From the NCBI GenBank assembly GCA_016932895.1, contig JAFGCA010000392.1, positions 1 to 18,297 of the forward strand: a stretch of 18,297 nt of DNA, read 5' to 3'. The stretch is from Sedimentisphaerales bacterium (GTDB lineage Bacteria > Planctomycetota > Phycisphaerae > Sedimentisphaerales > SG8-4). This document shows positions 1 to 7,687 of this stretch, piece after piece. Position 1 is the first letter of the stretch, and each line of letters opens with the position of its first letter. The notes beneath the pieces were generated by a model. The model did no database searches. It was not told where the DNA came from and was given only the letters and a program-made list of their open reading frames with translations. The translations under genes were made by a program, and so were the position numbers.

Positions 1-509
1 CCATAAACGCGCGTTTTTTGCCCGATTCTCTCGACGGCTGTGGCGAACTGGTAGTCCGGCATGCGTTTGAGAAAGCTCCCAAGCGCGGCAAGGAAGGAGT
101 CGCGGTGAAAGGCCGAGTTGAACCAGACGGTATCGGCAGCCAGCGCCGTGGTCATGTTGGTCATGGCAAACTGGTAATCTCGCTCGCTCTCGAATCGTAC
201 CGGATACGTCAGTTGGTTTTCGTGAAAGTAGACTGCGCTTGGAACGTTGCGGATCCCTTGGGGCGCCAGACCCAGGAACTCGGCCAGGTTGAGCATGTCG
301 GAGCAAAACAGCACGTCCCAGGGCAAGTCCCCGGAGGCACGCTCGGCAACCATCTCGGCGAACGTGACCGCGGCGTGCCGCATCCGCCATTTCCATTTGT
401 AGGGCGGCAATGACAGGACGGTCCACTCGTGCCTGCTGGCGGCGGACCATCCGTCCAAAAAGGCTTTGTGACTGCCACCGTAGTAGGGCTCGAGTGCGAG
501 GATCCTCAT
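1..509 (-). CDS. DUF3524-type glycosyltransferase (tRNA-queuosine alpha-mannosyltransferase family), N-terminal part
   Basis: The first 169 codons of a GT4-like glycosyltransferase are visible; the gene continues beyond position 1 of the window. The protein opens with MRILALEPYYGGSHKAFLDG, followed by a PPYKWKWRMRHAA segment, CSDMLNLAEF and YFHENQLTYP. These are hallmarks of the DUF3524 domain, whose animal member (GTDC1/QTMAN) mannosylates queuosine in tRNA-Asp. By family knowledge the product would transfer mannose to queuosine-34 of tRNA in the cytoplasm. The bacterial substrate is not proven by the sequence. The ATG at 509-507 is preceded by an AGGAA ribosome-binding site about 3-6 bases upstream, which fixes the start. 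It lies 43 bp downstream of the diiron-protein gene on the same strand, so the two are probably cotranscribed. The sugar-nucleotide binding C-terminal half is outside the window, so catalytic residues cannot be checked. Confidence 0.85.
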   Translation of the reverse strand, partial: MRILALEPYYGGSHKAFLDGWSAASRHEWTVLSLPPYKWKWRMRHAAVTFAEMVAERASGDLPWDVLFCSDMLNLAEFLGLAPQGIRNVPSAVYFHENQLTYPVRFESERDYQFAMTNMTTALAADTVWFNSAFHRDSFLAALGSFLKRMPDYQFATAVERIGQKTRVY

Positions 510-552
510 GTTCCTGCTGCCCTTCTGCGGTGCTTGGCCTTGGCCGGATACA

Positions 553-996
553 TCACGACATCTCCCAATCGTATTCGATCTCCAGGCGAAGCTTATGCTG
601 GGCTTCTTGCCGGGCCAGCGCAAGCAGGGTGTCACGGTGTTGACGGTTTCGAGCGATGGAAGCAAGGTTGGAGTAGAGCCTGAAGGCGGCTTTCTCCCGG
701 TTCATGGCCACGACGAGCAGGTCCACATAGCTCATGTCGGGTCGCAACTCGGTCTCCGGGGTATTCTCGGCGATATCGAGACTGCCCACATCTTCGTCGA
801 GAAAGGAGGTCTCACCGGCCTTGATGGCCTCCAGCCGAATGGCGTGCTGCAACTCATCGATGGCGAGGTCGTGAATCGCCCGGCGCACTTGCGGTTTCGT
901 TGCAAAGCGCTCCAATCTGATGTAGAACTCGTGTGCCTGATTCTCTCTGGCGATGGCAAAATCCAGGATATCATTGGCAGAATGGAATCTGGGCAT
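553..996 (-). CDS. Ferritin-like (rubrerythrin-type) diiron protein without rubredoxin domain
   Basis: This 147-residue protein is predicted to be a four-helix bundle with a complete set of diiron ligands: E18 on helix A, E48-x2-H51 on helix B, E101 on helix C and E131-x2-H134 on helix D. The spacing matches the ferritin-like domain of rubrerythrins. No CxxC pairs are present, so the rubredoxin domain of classical rubrerythrin is absent. Proteins of this kind act as cytoplasmic peroxidases, oxidases or iron-binding proteins in anaerobes; the exact activity cannot be read from the sequence. The ATG at 996 has an AAGGTGAG ribosome-binding site just upstream. It is the first gene of a probable two-gene unit with the glycosyltransferase. 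A weak sigma70-like promoter may lie at 1085-1112 on the minus strand. Confidence 0.85.
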   Translation of the reverse strand: MPRFHSANDILDFAIARENQAHEFYIRLERFATKPQVRRAIHDLAIDELQHAIRLEAIKAGETSFLDEDVGSLDIAENTPETELRPDMSYVDLLVVAMNREKAAFRLYSNLASIARNRQHRDTLLALARQEAQHKLRLEIEYDWEMS

Positions 997-1084
997 TTCT
1001 CACCTTCAGCGATCCACGCCCGGCCTCTCACACGAGCAGGCAGGATGCCCGGTCCCGGCCGGTTGGTGCAGATCCGTCGGTATC

Positions 1085-1112
1085 AGTCTATCGGAAATGA
1101 CGTTGAAGGCAA
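1085..1112 (-). promoter_or_regulatory. Weak candidate promoter for the diiron-protein gene
   Basis: Read on the minus strand, TTGCCT (1112-1107) is followed after 16 bp by TAGACT (1090-1085). It lies about 90 bp upstream of the diiron-protein start. Both hexamers deviate from consensus, so this is only a candidate. Confidence 0.25.
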
Positions 1113-1130
1113 CAAAGACTCTGCGACCGG

Positions 1131-1162
1131 CGGCGCCCAGCCCCATTGCTGACTGGGCGCCG
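1131..1162 (-). terminator. Strong hairpin after the secreted-protein gene, possible terminator
   Basis: An exact inverted repeat forms a 10-bp GC-rich stem: CGGCGCCCAG at 1131-1140 pairs with CTGGGCGCCG at 1153-1162 around a 12-base loop. It lies 50 bp past the stop of the secreted-protein gene and before the promoter region of the next gene on the same strand, where a terminator is expected. No uninterrupted T-run follows on either strand, so it may be a Rho-assisted stop or an mRNA-stabilising stem rather than a classical intrinsic terminator. Confidence 0.4.
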
Positions 1163-1211
1163 TCGATCGCGTTTGCGTCTTGGCGGGATGTTTCAGGTCG
1201 GCCGGTCGTCC

Positions 1212-3503
1212 CTAATTGAAGGCGTACCAGCCAATGCCTTCATAGACCCACTTTTGTGACTGGTTTTCGATCAGGTCTCTCTTCTCTTGCTCATCCATCG
1301 TATAGAGGTAACGACCCAGGGTATTGGACCAGAAGCGATATATGGGGGCCGTGCCCACAGGCTGGATATCCGGCGGGTACGCGTAGAAGGAGATTCCCTG
1401 GTAGGTCCAGTCCTGACGCTTCTCGATGAGCCAGTCTTTTTCTTCCTCATTGATCGTGTAAAAGTGGGTCGTCAGGTGATCCGACCAGAACTGGTACACC
1501 GGTGCCAGGGCCCCATCGACGATGCCGGGCCCGGCGCCCTGGTTTGTCAGCAGTTCGAAGGCCATATCCCAGGAGACGTTGCGGGGGTATTCAACGCGTT
1601 CGCCGTTTTCCCATTGGCTCCCGATGTTGGGGGGCCAGGAGGTCCCGCCGGTGCTTGGACGGGATGTCCCGAGGATTTGCACGGCATCGCTGTTGAAATG
1701 GTGCGGCCGGGTCGTCCAGCCCCACGTGTGCTGCGGTGTCATGACGCCGGTGTCATAGACCGCCGTGATGCTGACCCAGTACACGGTGTCCGTGGTCTGG
1801 CTGTCAACCATCGGATGGAACCATTGATCCTGCGAGATCAGGCAGGTGAACTGAAAACAGGTTTCATCCGGCCGCAGACCCTGCGGGTCGCTGGCAGTGC
1901 CGGCGACGTTCCACGTCCAAGCGGTGCAGTAGTACTCCCATACGAGTGTGCCGGGGTGGCCGAAGGTCGTTGATGTGCCGGGGAACTGAGCCGGCGCGTC
2001 CGTCCAGATGCCGATGTGGAAGGCCAGGGGCTGCACCGAAGGCAACAGTGATTGGCTCCAGCCCTCGAACGAGCCCCACCAGTGGAACCCGGTGATGGGG
2101 TAGTTGTCGCCACACTGCCAGTCGTCGGCGAGCATCTGACGCAGGTGCATGCCGGAAAGCTCGTTCCATGCCGTGAACACGTACGGCGTCTGCGGGTCCA
2201 GTCTTTCCGGCGGCTGGCTCCATTTCAGGGCTCCTTTGCCGGAGCCGGGCTGGGGGGCGTAGTACTGGGAAATCGATACCTTGTAATCTTCCACTTCGCC
2301 GTCATCGGCCAGGCCGTCGAATGCTAACAGGCCGCGGGTGTTGAACCGGAAACGCGCGTATGTATCACCGATTGCCGCGCCCGCCGGAACCCGAAAAGTC
2401 AGCTCGTTGGCGCCGGCTGAGAGCAGCTTGTCCGTGAAGATCTGCTCCATGGCGCCGTCGAAGCTGTCGTCTCCGTCGAAATCGACCCAGGCATTGAGGT
2501 ATCCGAAGGTGGACGCTGTCACTTGCACAGTGGCGATCTCGCTCGGCCAGAGTGCCGAGGCGAAGATCACGCCGTCTTCATCGTCGCTGCCGTTGGTGTC
2601 GTCACCGGTGGCGGAATTGCCGGGCCGTCCGTCCGGCTCGCTGTCTACCGATTGTCCCAGAAAGACGCCCTCGACGATGATGTGTCTGGCTCCGTCATGG
2701 CTCTGCCGCGTGGGATAGCCCGGGTCGGGCGCGTCGCCGAAATCCAGCGACGTCGCCGGCGGCGTGGTGGTGCAGGCCTGGCACGTGGTGTTCGCCCCTA
2801 ACCATACGTAGGGTGGCAGGCATTGTGATTCGAGGGAGATGAAGCACGCCCCGGTTTGCCGGTTGCAGCAGGCTCCCATCTCCTCTCCCGGCTCTTCTCC
2901 GCCCGGATCTTCTCCACCGGGGTCGTCCCCGATGCAATCGTGGAACGCCCCTCGGAAGACCAGGATGTTCTTTCCGATGATGTCGATGGAAACCCATTCG
3001 GGATTGTAGGCTTCGATGATTTCGTGAGCGATAGGCTCTATCGATCCGAAGAAACCGGCGGGGATGGTGTAGAGGTGCTCGGTCTCTATGTACTTGGCCT
3101 CATCCTGAGGGTAGGGGACGTTGATGGGCCGCGGAGGGTGGCTGAGCCCGAGTGCCGACCATTCAGGCGTTGACCAACTGTAGGTGATCTCTGCAGAGGC
3201 GTGTTTGTCTACGTCGACGGGCTCCGTATAGATATAGTAGTCCAGTTGCGCCTTTCGGTCGGGATCATACGGGCCGTTGTAGAACCACATTCGATGCACG
3301 CCGCTCGTGGCGTCGTAGTGGTGCCATCCGTCTCCGTCTCCGTCGCCCGAGACGTAGTCTCCGTTCTCATCGAAGATGATGCGGTACCAGACGCCGGGCC
3401 AATCATCGGGGTCTTCCCTGGCATACCGGGCGGCCAGAGCGACCGGCAGGGTCGTCGTGATGATCAGCAGTGTGCACAACAGTCGTAACCTGTGAGCTTT
3501 CAT
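1212..3503 (-). CDS. Secreted multidomain protein with GEVED domain, DUF7901-like region and two DUF5648-like repeats
   Basis: The protein is 763 residues long from the ATG at 3503, chosen because a typical signal peptide (MKAHRLRLL..., hydrophobic to about residue 24, ALA cleavage site) begins there and an AAGGA ribosome-binding site sits 9 bases upstream. An upstream in-frame Met at 3566 would bury the signal peptide. Domains in order: an Asp/Gly-rich N-terminal region (GDGDGDG, 53-59); an acidic Gly/Glu/Pro linker (about 192-208); a Cys-rich GACCNRQTGAC segment (210-243); a GEVED domain (about 254-411) with DFGDAPD at its start and GEVED itself at 402-406; a Trp-rich region (about 427-650) resembling DUF7901 of Planctomycetota; and two C-terminal DUF5648-like repeats (667-709 and 719-762) sharing Y-FW(S)---YT---E-EK--LI----W-Y-GI--YA. 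There is no anchor at the C-terminus. It is probably exported and calcium-binding or adhesive at the cell surface. No enzymatic residues are recognised, and its function is unknown. Confidence 0.85.
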   Translation of the reverse strand: MKAHRLRLLCTLLIITTTLPVALAARYAREDPDDWPGVWYRIIFDENGDYVSGDGDGDGWHHYDATSGVHRMWFYNGPYDPDRKAQLDYYIYTEPVDVDKHASAEITYSWSTPEWSALGLSHPPRPINVPYPQDEAKYIETEHLYTIPAGFFGSIEPIAHEIIEAYNPEWVSIDIIGKNILVFRGAFHDCIGDDPGGEDPGGEEPGEEMGACCNRQTGACFISLESQCLPPYVWLGANTTCQACTTTPPATSLDFGDAPDPGYPTRQSHDGARHIIVEGVFLGQSVDSEPDGRPGNSATGDDTNGSDDEDGVIFASALWPSEIATVQVTASTFGYLNAWVDFDGDDSFDGAMEQIFTDKLLSAGANELTFRVPAGAAIGDTYARFRFNTRGLLAFDGLADDGEVEDYKVSISQYYAPQPGSGKGALKWSQPPERLDPQTPYVFTAWNELSGMHLRQMLADDWQCGDNYPITGFHWWGSFEGWSQSLLPSVQPLAFHIGIWTDAPAQFPGTSTTFGHPGTLVWEYYCTAWTWNVAGTASDPQGLRPDETCFQFTCLISQDQWFHPMVDSQTTDTVYWVSITAVYDTGVMTPQHTWGWTTRPHHFNSDAVQILGTSRPSTGGTSWPPNIGSQWENGERVEYPRNVSWDMAFELLTNQGAGPGIVDGALAPVYQFWSDHLTTHFYTINEEEKDWLIEKRQDWTYQGISFYAYPPDIQPVGTAPIYRFWSNTLGRYLYTMDEQEKRDLIENQSQKWVYEGIGWYAFN

Positions 3504-4050
3504 TTCTGCGGTCCTTACTGTATCGGTTCGGCTAAGCCGGCCTGCCGGTCCGGACGGACCGACCACCGGCGTTCGATTGTCTATGGCATCGGCGCAAAAA
3601 GCCCCTTACTCCAAAAAAAACGGCTCCCAAGCCCTGATTCAGGCGTGGTGGCGGCGCGTTCGAAAGACAAGGCCTGCGGGGATGCGGGTGAGGCATCGTC
3701 AGGTCGAATGTTGTTCCGGGCAACAGCGTAACCGATATTTTCAGCGGGGTCGGGGCATCTGACGAAGGCCTGATATTGTTTTCGGACGCTTTTCTTCCGC
3801 GGGTACGGACGCGCCGCAAGTGCCGGCGCCGGACGAAGAAAAGGGGAGTGTCCTGGTTGACCGTGGGCGCGCGTTTTCGGGGTGCAGTTCGTGTGGTTTT
3901 GGCAAACTCTCGGGACGTCGGGGCGTAAGGGCAGAGGCCGGTGGCAGGGCATGGATTCTTGTGCGGCCGGCGTCGATGTGGTTTCATGTGTACCGTCGGC
4001 CTGGCTGGGATTGCCGAGATCACGAGCTTTCTGTGGAGATTGCTTCGATC
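3504..4050. other. Divergent intergenic spacer without a supported gene
   Basis: This 547-bp stretch separates the secreted-protein gene (leftward) from the photolyase operon (rightward) and must contain both promoters. I could not find a convincing -35/-10 pair on either strand. The photolyase frame stays open back to 3820, but the extra 77 residues are Arg/Gly-rich, lack a good ribosome-binding site and are absent from the family, so they are treated as non-coding. An imperfect terminator-like stem is listed separately at 3613-3633, and a small GGTCCG/CGGACC inverted repeat lies at 3547-3560. No tRNA, known riboswitch or repeat array is apparent. Confidence 0.6.
3613..3633 (-). terminator. 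Small hairpin plus eight T on the minus strand, possible leader terminator
   Basis: Read on the minus strand, GGCT-TGGG-AGCC forms a 4-bp stem followed by one G and a run of eight T (plus-strand A-run 3613-3620). It is oriented with the secreted-protein gene and lies about 110 bp before that gene's start, so it could attenuate a leader transcript or end a small upstream RNA. The stem is short, so this is weak. Confidence 0.25.
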
Positions 4051-5409
4051 ATGGTTCAGAAAGAGCGAATCACGTGGCTCAATCGGGAGCCCCCGCGCGA
4101 AGGCCGATACGTGTTGTACTGGATGCAGGCGGCGCAACGGGAAGAGTACAATCACGCCTTGGAATACGCCGTCGAGCGCGCCAATGACTTGAAGAAACCG
4201 GTCGTCGTTGTTTTTGGCCTGACCGCCGCCTTCCCGGAGGCGAATGAACGACACTATCGCTTCATGCTGGAGGGACTGAGAGAGACGCAGGAAGCCCTGC
4301 GGGACAGAGGAATACAAATGGCGGTCCGGGCCGAGTCACCCGTTGCATGTATCCCCAGAGTAGCCAAAGACGCTTGTCTGGTCGTCGTGGATGCGGGACA
4401 TCTGCGCATTCAGCGGCAGTGGCGGGCGCAGGTGGCCGAACGGCTTCGCTGTGCCTTCCACGAGGTTGAGACCAACTTGATTGTCCCGGTGGAGGAGGCG
4501 GCCGAAAAGGAGAATTTCTCCGCCGGGACGTTTCGCCCGCGGATCGGCAAGAAACTCGATAAGTACCAGCAGAAGCTGAAGCGACGAAGGGTCCGGGCCG
4601 AGTCGCCGAGCCTTGAGCTGGAAGACTTGAGTCTCGGAGATTTGGACGCCGTGCTGGAGCGTCTCAAGATCGACGGCACTGTCGGCGGTGTCGATTCGTT
4701 TCGCGGAGGGACCCGGGAGGCGAAACGCCGGCTGCGCGCGTTTGTGCAGAGCCGGCTGGACGAGTACCCCGAGCGGCGAAACGACCCCAACGTGGAGGCC
4801 GTTTCCGGTCTCAGTCCGTATCTGCATTTCGGGCAGATTTCCCCCCTCTACATCGCCTTGCAGGTTCGGGCGACTTCGAGCCGGGGCAAGGAGGCGTATC
4901 TCGAAGAGTTGATCGTGCGACGCGAGCTGAGCTTTAATTTCGTGTACTACTGCCACGAATACGACAGCTTTGAATGCCTGCCGCCCTGGGCCAAGCGTAC
5001 CTTGAATTATCACAGTCGCGACAAGAGAGAGTACGTCTATTCACGGGAGGACCTGGAAGCGGGGCGGACGCACGACGCCTACTGGAACGCCGCCCAGAAG
5101 GAGATGGTTCTGACGGGCAAAATGCACGGCTACATGAGAATGTACTGGGGCAAGAAGATCCTGGAGTGGACGCCCAGCCCGCAGGAAGGCTTCCAAATCG
5201 CGCTCTATCTCAATAACAAGTATGAGCTGGACGGACGGGACCCGAACGGCTTTGCCGGTGTGGCCTGGTGTTTCGGAAAGCACGACCGGGCGTGGCAGGA
5301 GCGGCCTGTCTTCGGCAAGATTCGCTACATGAACGCGGCGGGCTTGAAGCGCAAGTTCGACCCGGACGCATACGCGCGGAAAGTGGCGGCCCTGGAGGCC
5401 GGTCCGTAG
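4051..5409 (+). CDS. phr: Class II deoxyribodipyrimidine (CPD) photolyase
   Basis: The 452-residue product is a class II CPD photolyase, a flavoenzyme that uses blue light to split cyclobutane pyrimidine dimers in DNA. The N-terminal alpha/beta antenna-like domain begins with the class-typical RVRYVLYWMQ-like stretch (here EGRYVLYWMQAAQREEYNHA). The C-terminal FAD domain contains SGLSPYLHFGQIS, ELIVRRELSFNFVYY, and the class II signature KMHGYMRMYWGKKILEWT followed by ALYLNNKYELDGRDPNG and WCFGKHDRAWQERPVFGKIR. The length fits characterised class II enzymes (about 450-465). The ATG at 4051 was chosen over in-frame upstream starts because homology begins at about its fifth codon; the ribosome-binding site is weak (GGAG at a long distance). 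It heads an operon with an epimerase 12 bp downstream. Confidence in the family is high. Confidence 0.95.
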   Translation: MVQKERITWLNREPPREGRYVLYWMQAAQREEYNHALEYAVERANDLKKPVVVVFGLTAAFPEANERHYRFMLEGLRETQEALRDRGIQMAVRAESPVACIPRVAKDACLVVVDAGHLRIQRQWRAQVAERLRCAFHEVETNLIVPVEEAAEKENFSAGTFRPRIGKKLDKYQQKLKRRRVRAESPSLELEDLSLGDLDAVLERLKIDGTVGGVDSFRGGTREAKRRLRAFVQSRLDEYPERRNDPNVEAVSGLSPYLHFGQISPLYIALQVRATSSRGKEAYLEELIVRRELSFNFVYYCHEYDSFECLPPWAKRTLNYHSRDKREYVYSREDLEAGRTHDAYWNAAQKEMVLTGKMHGYMRMYWGKKILEWTPSPQEGFQIALYLNNKYELDGRDPNGFAGVAWCFGKHDRAWQERPVFGKIRYMNAAGLKRKFDPDAYARKVAALEAGP

Positions 5410-5421
5410 GGAGGTGCACTC

Positions 5422-6348
5422 ATGCGGGTGATTGTTTCGGGGGCGACGGGATTCATCGGTCGCGCCCTATGCCGGGAGTTGTGCAGCGACTACGATCTTG
5501 TCGTCTTGTCACGCGATGCCGCAAAGGCCGACAGCATTGCCGGCGGTTGCGCGAGAGTTGTCGAGTGGGACGCGCGAAGCACAGGCCGCTGGGCCGAGTA
5601 CGTCGAGGGCGCCCACGCGATCGTAAACCTCGCCGGTGAGAATGTGGCGTCGGGGCGCTGGACGGCCCCCCGGAAGGATACCATTCTTCAGAGCCGGGCC
5701 TGGGCCGCCAATGCGGTTCTCGATGCTGTTATCGGAGCCAGGAACAAGCCGGCCGTTGTGATTCAGGCCTCCGCCATCGGCTACTACGGCTCACGCGGGG
5801 ACGAGATTCTGGATGAGACCGCGACGTCCGGGACGGGCTTTCTGGCCGAGGTGTGCCGGCGAGCCGAGTCGGTTGCAGACAAGATCGAGGCGGCGGGGGT
5901 GCGCTGTGCCATGATTCGTACCGGTGTGGTTCTGGGCGATCAGGCCGGGGCGCTGCCCATGCTCATGAGGCCGTTCCGCCTCTATGCGGGGGGGTGGCTC
6001 GGCAGCGGAAGACAGTGGTTTTCCTGGATCAGTCTGGTCGATGAGGTCAGGGCGATTCGGTTCCTGATGGAAAACCGTCAACTCAAGGGTGCCGTGAACC
6101 TCACCGCCCCGAACCCGGTACCAATGAAGCAGTTTTGCCGGACACTGGGAGACGTTATGCACCGGCCGGCCTGGACGGCGGTGCCCGGCTTTGTCGTGCG
6201 GCGGCTGTTTGGGGAGATGGCCGACGAAGTGCTTCTGGCCAGCCAGAGGGTCCTGCCCGGACGACTGGTGGAAGCGGGGTTCCAGTTCAGGCATCCCACT
6301 GTGGAAAACGCGTTGAGGGCCATTGTAATAGGAGAAGAAGTCCAATGA
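5422..6348 (+). CDS. TIGR01777-family NAD(P)-dependent epimerase (YfcH-like SDR)
   Basis: This 308-residue protein is an extended/atypical short-chain dehydrogenase. The dinucleotide-binding glycine motif GATGFIG is at residues 7-13, NLAGEN at about 69-74, the catalytic-type YxxxG region ASAIGYYG at 116-123, and a C-terminal DUF1731-type segment (about 255-303; MADEVLLASQRVLPGRLVEAGF) closes the protein. Members such as E. coli YfcH are predicted sugar-nucleotide or related epimerases, but the substrate is unknown. A strong GGAGGT ribosome-binding site lies 7 bases before the ATG. The gene begins 12 bp after the photolyase stop and overlaps the next gene by 4 bp (ATGA), so the three genes are one operon. 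The genomic company of a photolyase suggests a stress role but does not prove one. Confidence 0.9.
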   Translation: MRVIVSGATGFIGRALCRELCSDYDLVVLSRDAAKADSIAGGCARVVEWDARSTGRWAEYVEGAHAIVNLAGENVASGRWTAPRKDTILQSRAWAANAVLDAVIGARNKPAVVIQASAIGYYGSRGDEILDETATSGTGFLAEVCRRAESVADKIEAAGVRCAMIRTGVVLGDQAGALPMLMRPFRLYAGGWLGSGRQWFSWISLVDEVRAIRFLMENRQLKGAVNLTAPNPVPMKQFCRTLGDVMHRPAWTAVPGFVVRRLFGEMADEVLLASQRVLPGRLVEAGFQFRHPTVENALRAIVIGEEVQ

Positions 6349-6719
6349 ATCTTGCTGACTATTTCGAACGGACGGAAGGTTTTGGCGTTTTGGGCACGGC
6401 GGACGAGGCGGGGAACGTTGATTTGGCGGTTTATGCCCGCCCGCACGTGATCGATGAGACGACTCTGGCGTTTATCATGAGCGACCGTCTGACCCACGAG
6501 AACCTCCAATCCAACCCCCGGGCGACCTTTCTTTTTCACGAATCGGGCGGGGGCTACAAGGGCAAACGCCTCTACCTGACCCGGGTTCGCGAGGAGACCG
6601 ATCCGGAACGGATCGAGGCGATGCGGCGGGAAAGCCGCAAGGGGCACGACTACGGCGGTGCCCTGAAGTTTCTCGTGTACTTCCGCGTCGAGAAAGTGCG
6701 GCCCCTTGTGGGGGATTGA
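6345..6719 (+). CDS. Pyridoxamine 5'-phosphate oxidase-like flavin-binding split-barrel protein
   Basis: This 124-residue product has the compact split-barrel fold of the PNPOx-like family: FGVLGTADEAGNVDLAVYARPHVIDETTLAFIMSDRLTHENLQSNPRATFLF is the typical strand pattern with a conserved N-x-P-x-A-x-F near residues 56-64. Such proteins bind FMN or F420-like flavins and reduce small molecules, or serve as flavin reductases. The substrate here is unknown. Translation starts at the ATG inside the ATGA overlap with the epimerase gene, preceded by GGAGAAG; an in-frame upstream extension to 6135 lies inside the epimerase gene and is discarded. It is the last gene of the photolyase operon. Confidence 0.85.
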   Translation: MNLADYFERTEGFGVLGTADEAGNVDLAVYARPHVIDETTLAFIMSDRLTHENLQSNPRATFLFHESGGGYKGKRLYLTRVREETDPERIEAMRRESRKGHDYGGALKFLVYFRVEKVRPLVGD

Positions 6720-6887
6720 TCCCGCATACGAATGCCTCCGGTTGGGGCGCCGTCGCTGGCCCCGGCGCGGAATTTCACGCGTTTTCCAATTCGATTTTCG
6801 GCCTGGCGGGTTTGACGCAAGCTGTGTTCCTGCAAGTGGTTGCGTGGAGACGGCAGGCCGGTGCAACAGAAAAAGCGGGTCGCGTTC

Positions 6888-6916
6888 TTGACAGGCGTAC
6901 ACGGATCGCCTATAGT
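6888..6916 (+). promoter_or_regulatory. Sigma70-type promoter of the first rex-hydrogenase operon
   Basis: A perfect -35 TTGACA (6888-6893) is followed after exactly 17 bp by TATAGT (6911-6916). Transcription should start near 6923, so the Rex operator at 6929-6946 lies immediately downstream of the start point, where bound repressor would block initiation or clearance. The stretch 6720-6887 before it contains no supported gene. Confidence 0.8.
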
Positions 6917-6928
6917 TACAGCTTTGTC

Positions 6929-6946
6929 TTGTGAATGTGAACACAA
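6929..6946 (+). promoter_or_regulatory. Rex operator upstream of rex1
   Basis: TTGTGAATGTGAACACAA matches the Rex site pattern TTGTGAA-n4-TTCACAA, with perfect outer halves TTGTG/CACAA. It begins 12 bp after the -10 box and ends 24 bp before the rex1 ATG, implying autoregulation and control of the hydrogenase genes behind it. Confidence 0.8.
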
Positions 6947-6970
6947 GTTCTAAGTGCTCGTAGTGTTGCT

Positions 6971-7594
6971 ATGCGATACCACAAAATTCCAGACGAAACA
7001 GTACGCCGGTTGCCCATCTATTTGCGGGGTCTGATGCTGTCGGCTACGCAGGGTCGGGAGCATATCTCCAGCAAGTCTCTCGCCGATTTCGTCGGGGTGA
7101 ATTCGTGGCAAATTCGCAAGGATTTTTCGTATTTCGGGGATTTCGGGACTCCGGGAGTGGGGTACAATATCGAGAGTCTCGCGAAACAGATCAAGAAGAT
7201 TCTGCGTCTGGATGTGATACGCAAGGCCGCCTTGGTGGGTGTGGGTGATCTCGGTTCGGCATTGCTGGCTTATCCGGGTTTTCGCACGTACGGTCTGGAT
7301 ATCGTGGCGGCGTTCGACGTTGACCCGAAGAAAATCGGACAAACGGTCAATGGGGTAAAGATTGAGAATATCACCCGGATCGCCACGTTGCAGGAGCGTG
7401 GAATCAGTCTGGGGATCGTGGCGGTGCCCCATACGGCCGGGCAATTCACCGTCGATAAGCTCGCGGAAGCCGGAGTCCGGGGGATTCTGAATTTCGCTCC
7501 CTGCAAGATCGAGGCCCCCAGGCGGGTTAAGGTCATTACTCTGGATATCGCGATGGAGTTGGCGCGATTGCCTTACTATATGCCGGCCGGGTGA
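6971..7594 (+). CDS. rex: Redox-sensing transcriptional repressor Rex (paralogue 1)
   Basis: The 207-residue protein is a Rex repressor, which binds operator DNA when NADH/NAD+ is low and lets go when NADH binds. Residues 1-80 form the winged-helix DNA-binding domain (IPDETVRRLPIYLRG; VGVNSWQIRKDFSYFGDFGTPGVGY), and the Rossmann domain starts with KAALVGVGDLGSALL at about 85-99, a GxGxxG NADH-binding loop. The C-terminal helix (LDIAMELARLPYYMP) is the domain-swapped segment of Rex dimers. It shares the ATG context and a Rex operator with a second copy at 14329; my hand alignment gives 131 of 207 identical residues without gaps. No strong ribosome-binding site is visible before the ATG. It leads the hydBGDA operon and is followed by a 93-bp gap. 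Confidence 0.95.
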   Translation: MRYHKIPDETVRRLPIYLRGLMLSATQGREHISSKSLADFVGVNSWQIRKDFSYFGDFGTPGVGYNIESLAKQIKKILRLDVIRKAALVGVGDLGSALLAYPGFRTYGLDIVAAFDVDPKKIGQTVNGVKIENITRIATLQERGISLGIVAVPHTAGQFTVDKLAEAGVRGILNFAPCKIEAPRRVKVITLDIAMELARLPYYMPAG

Positions 7595-7687
7595 TCCGGC
7601 GAGCGCATGGTAGCAGAGAAACGAGAAGGACTGTCGGTGTCGTAACGTGAAACGTATTTGAAAATCGTTGGGAGTCGGGATCGTCAC

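Noticed and set aside
3820..4050. N-terminal extension of the photolyase by 77 residues
   Set aside because: The extension is Arg/Gly-rich, has no ribosome-binding site and does not resemble class II photolyases, whose homology starts near 4051.
6749..6770. GCGCCG/CGGCGC hairpin as terminator of the photolyase operon
   Set aside because: The stem is only about 6 bp with a GC-rich loop, and no T-run follows. Such pairings are common by chance in this GC-rich sequence.
7607..7645. A 12-residue upstream reading frame between rex1 and hydB
   Set aside because: It starts with ATG but has no ribosome-binding site or recognisable leader-peptide features, so it is likely chance.
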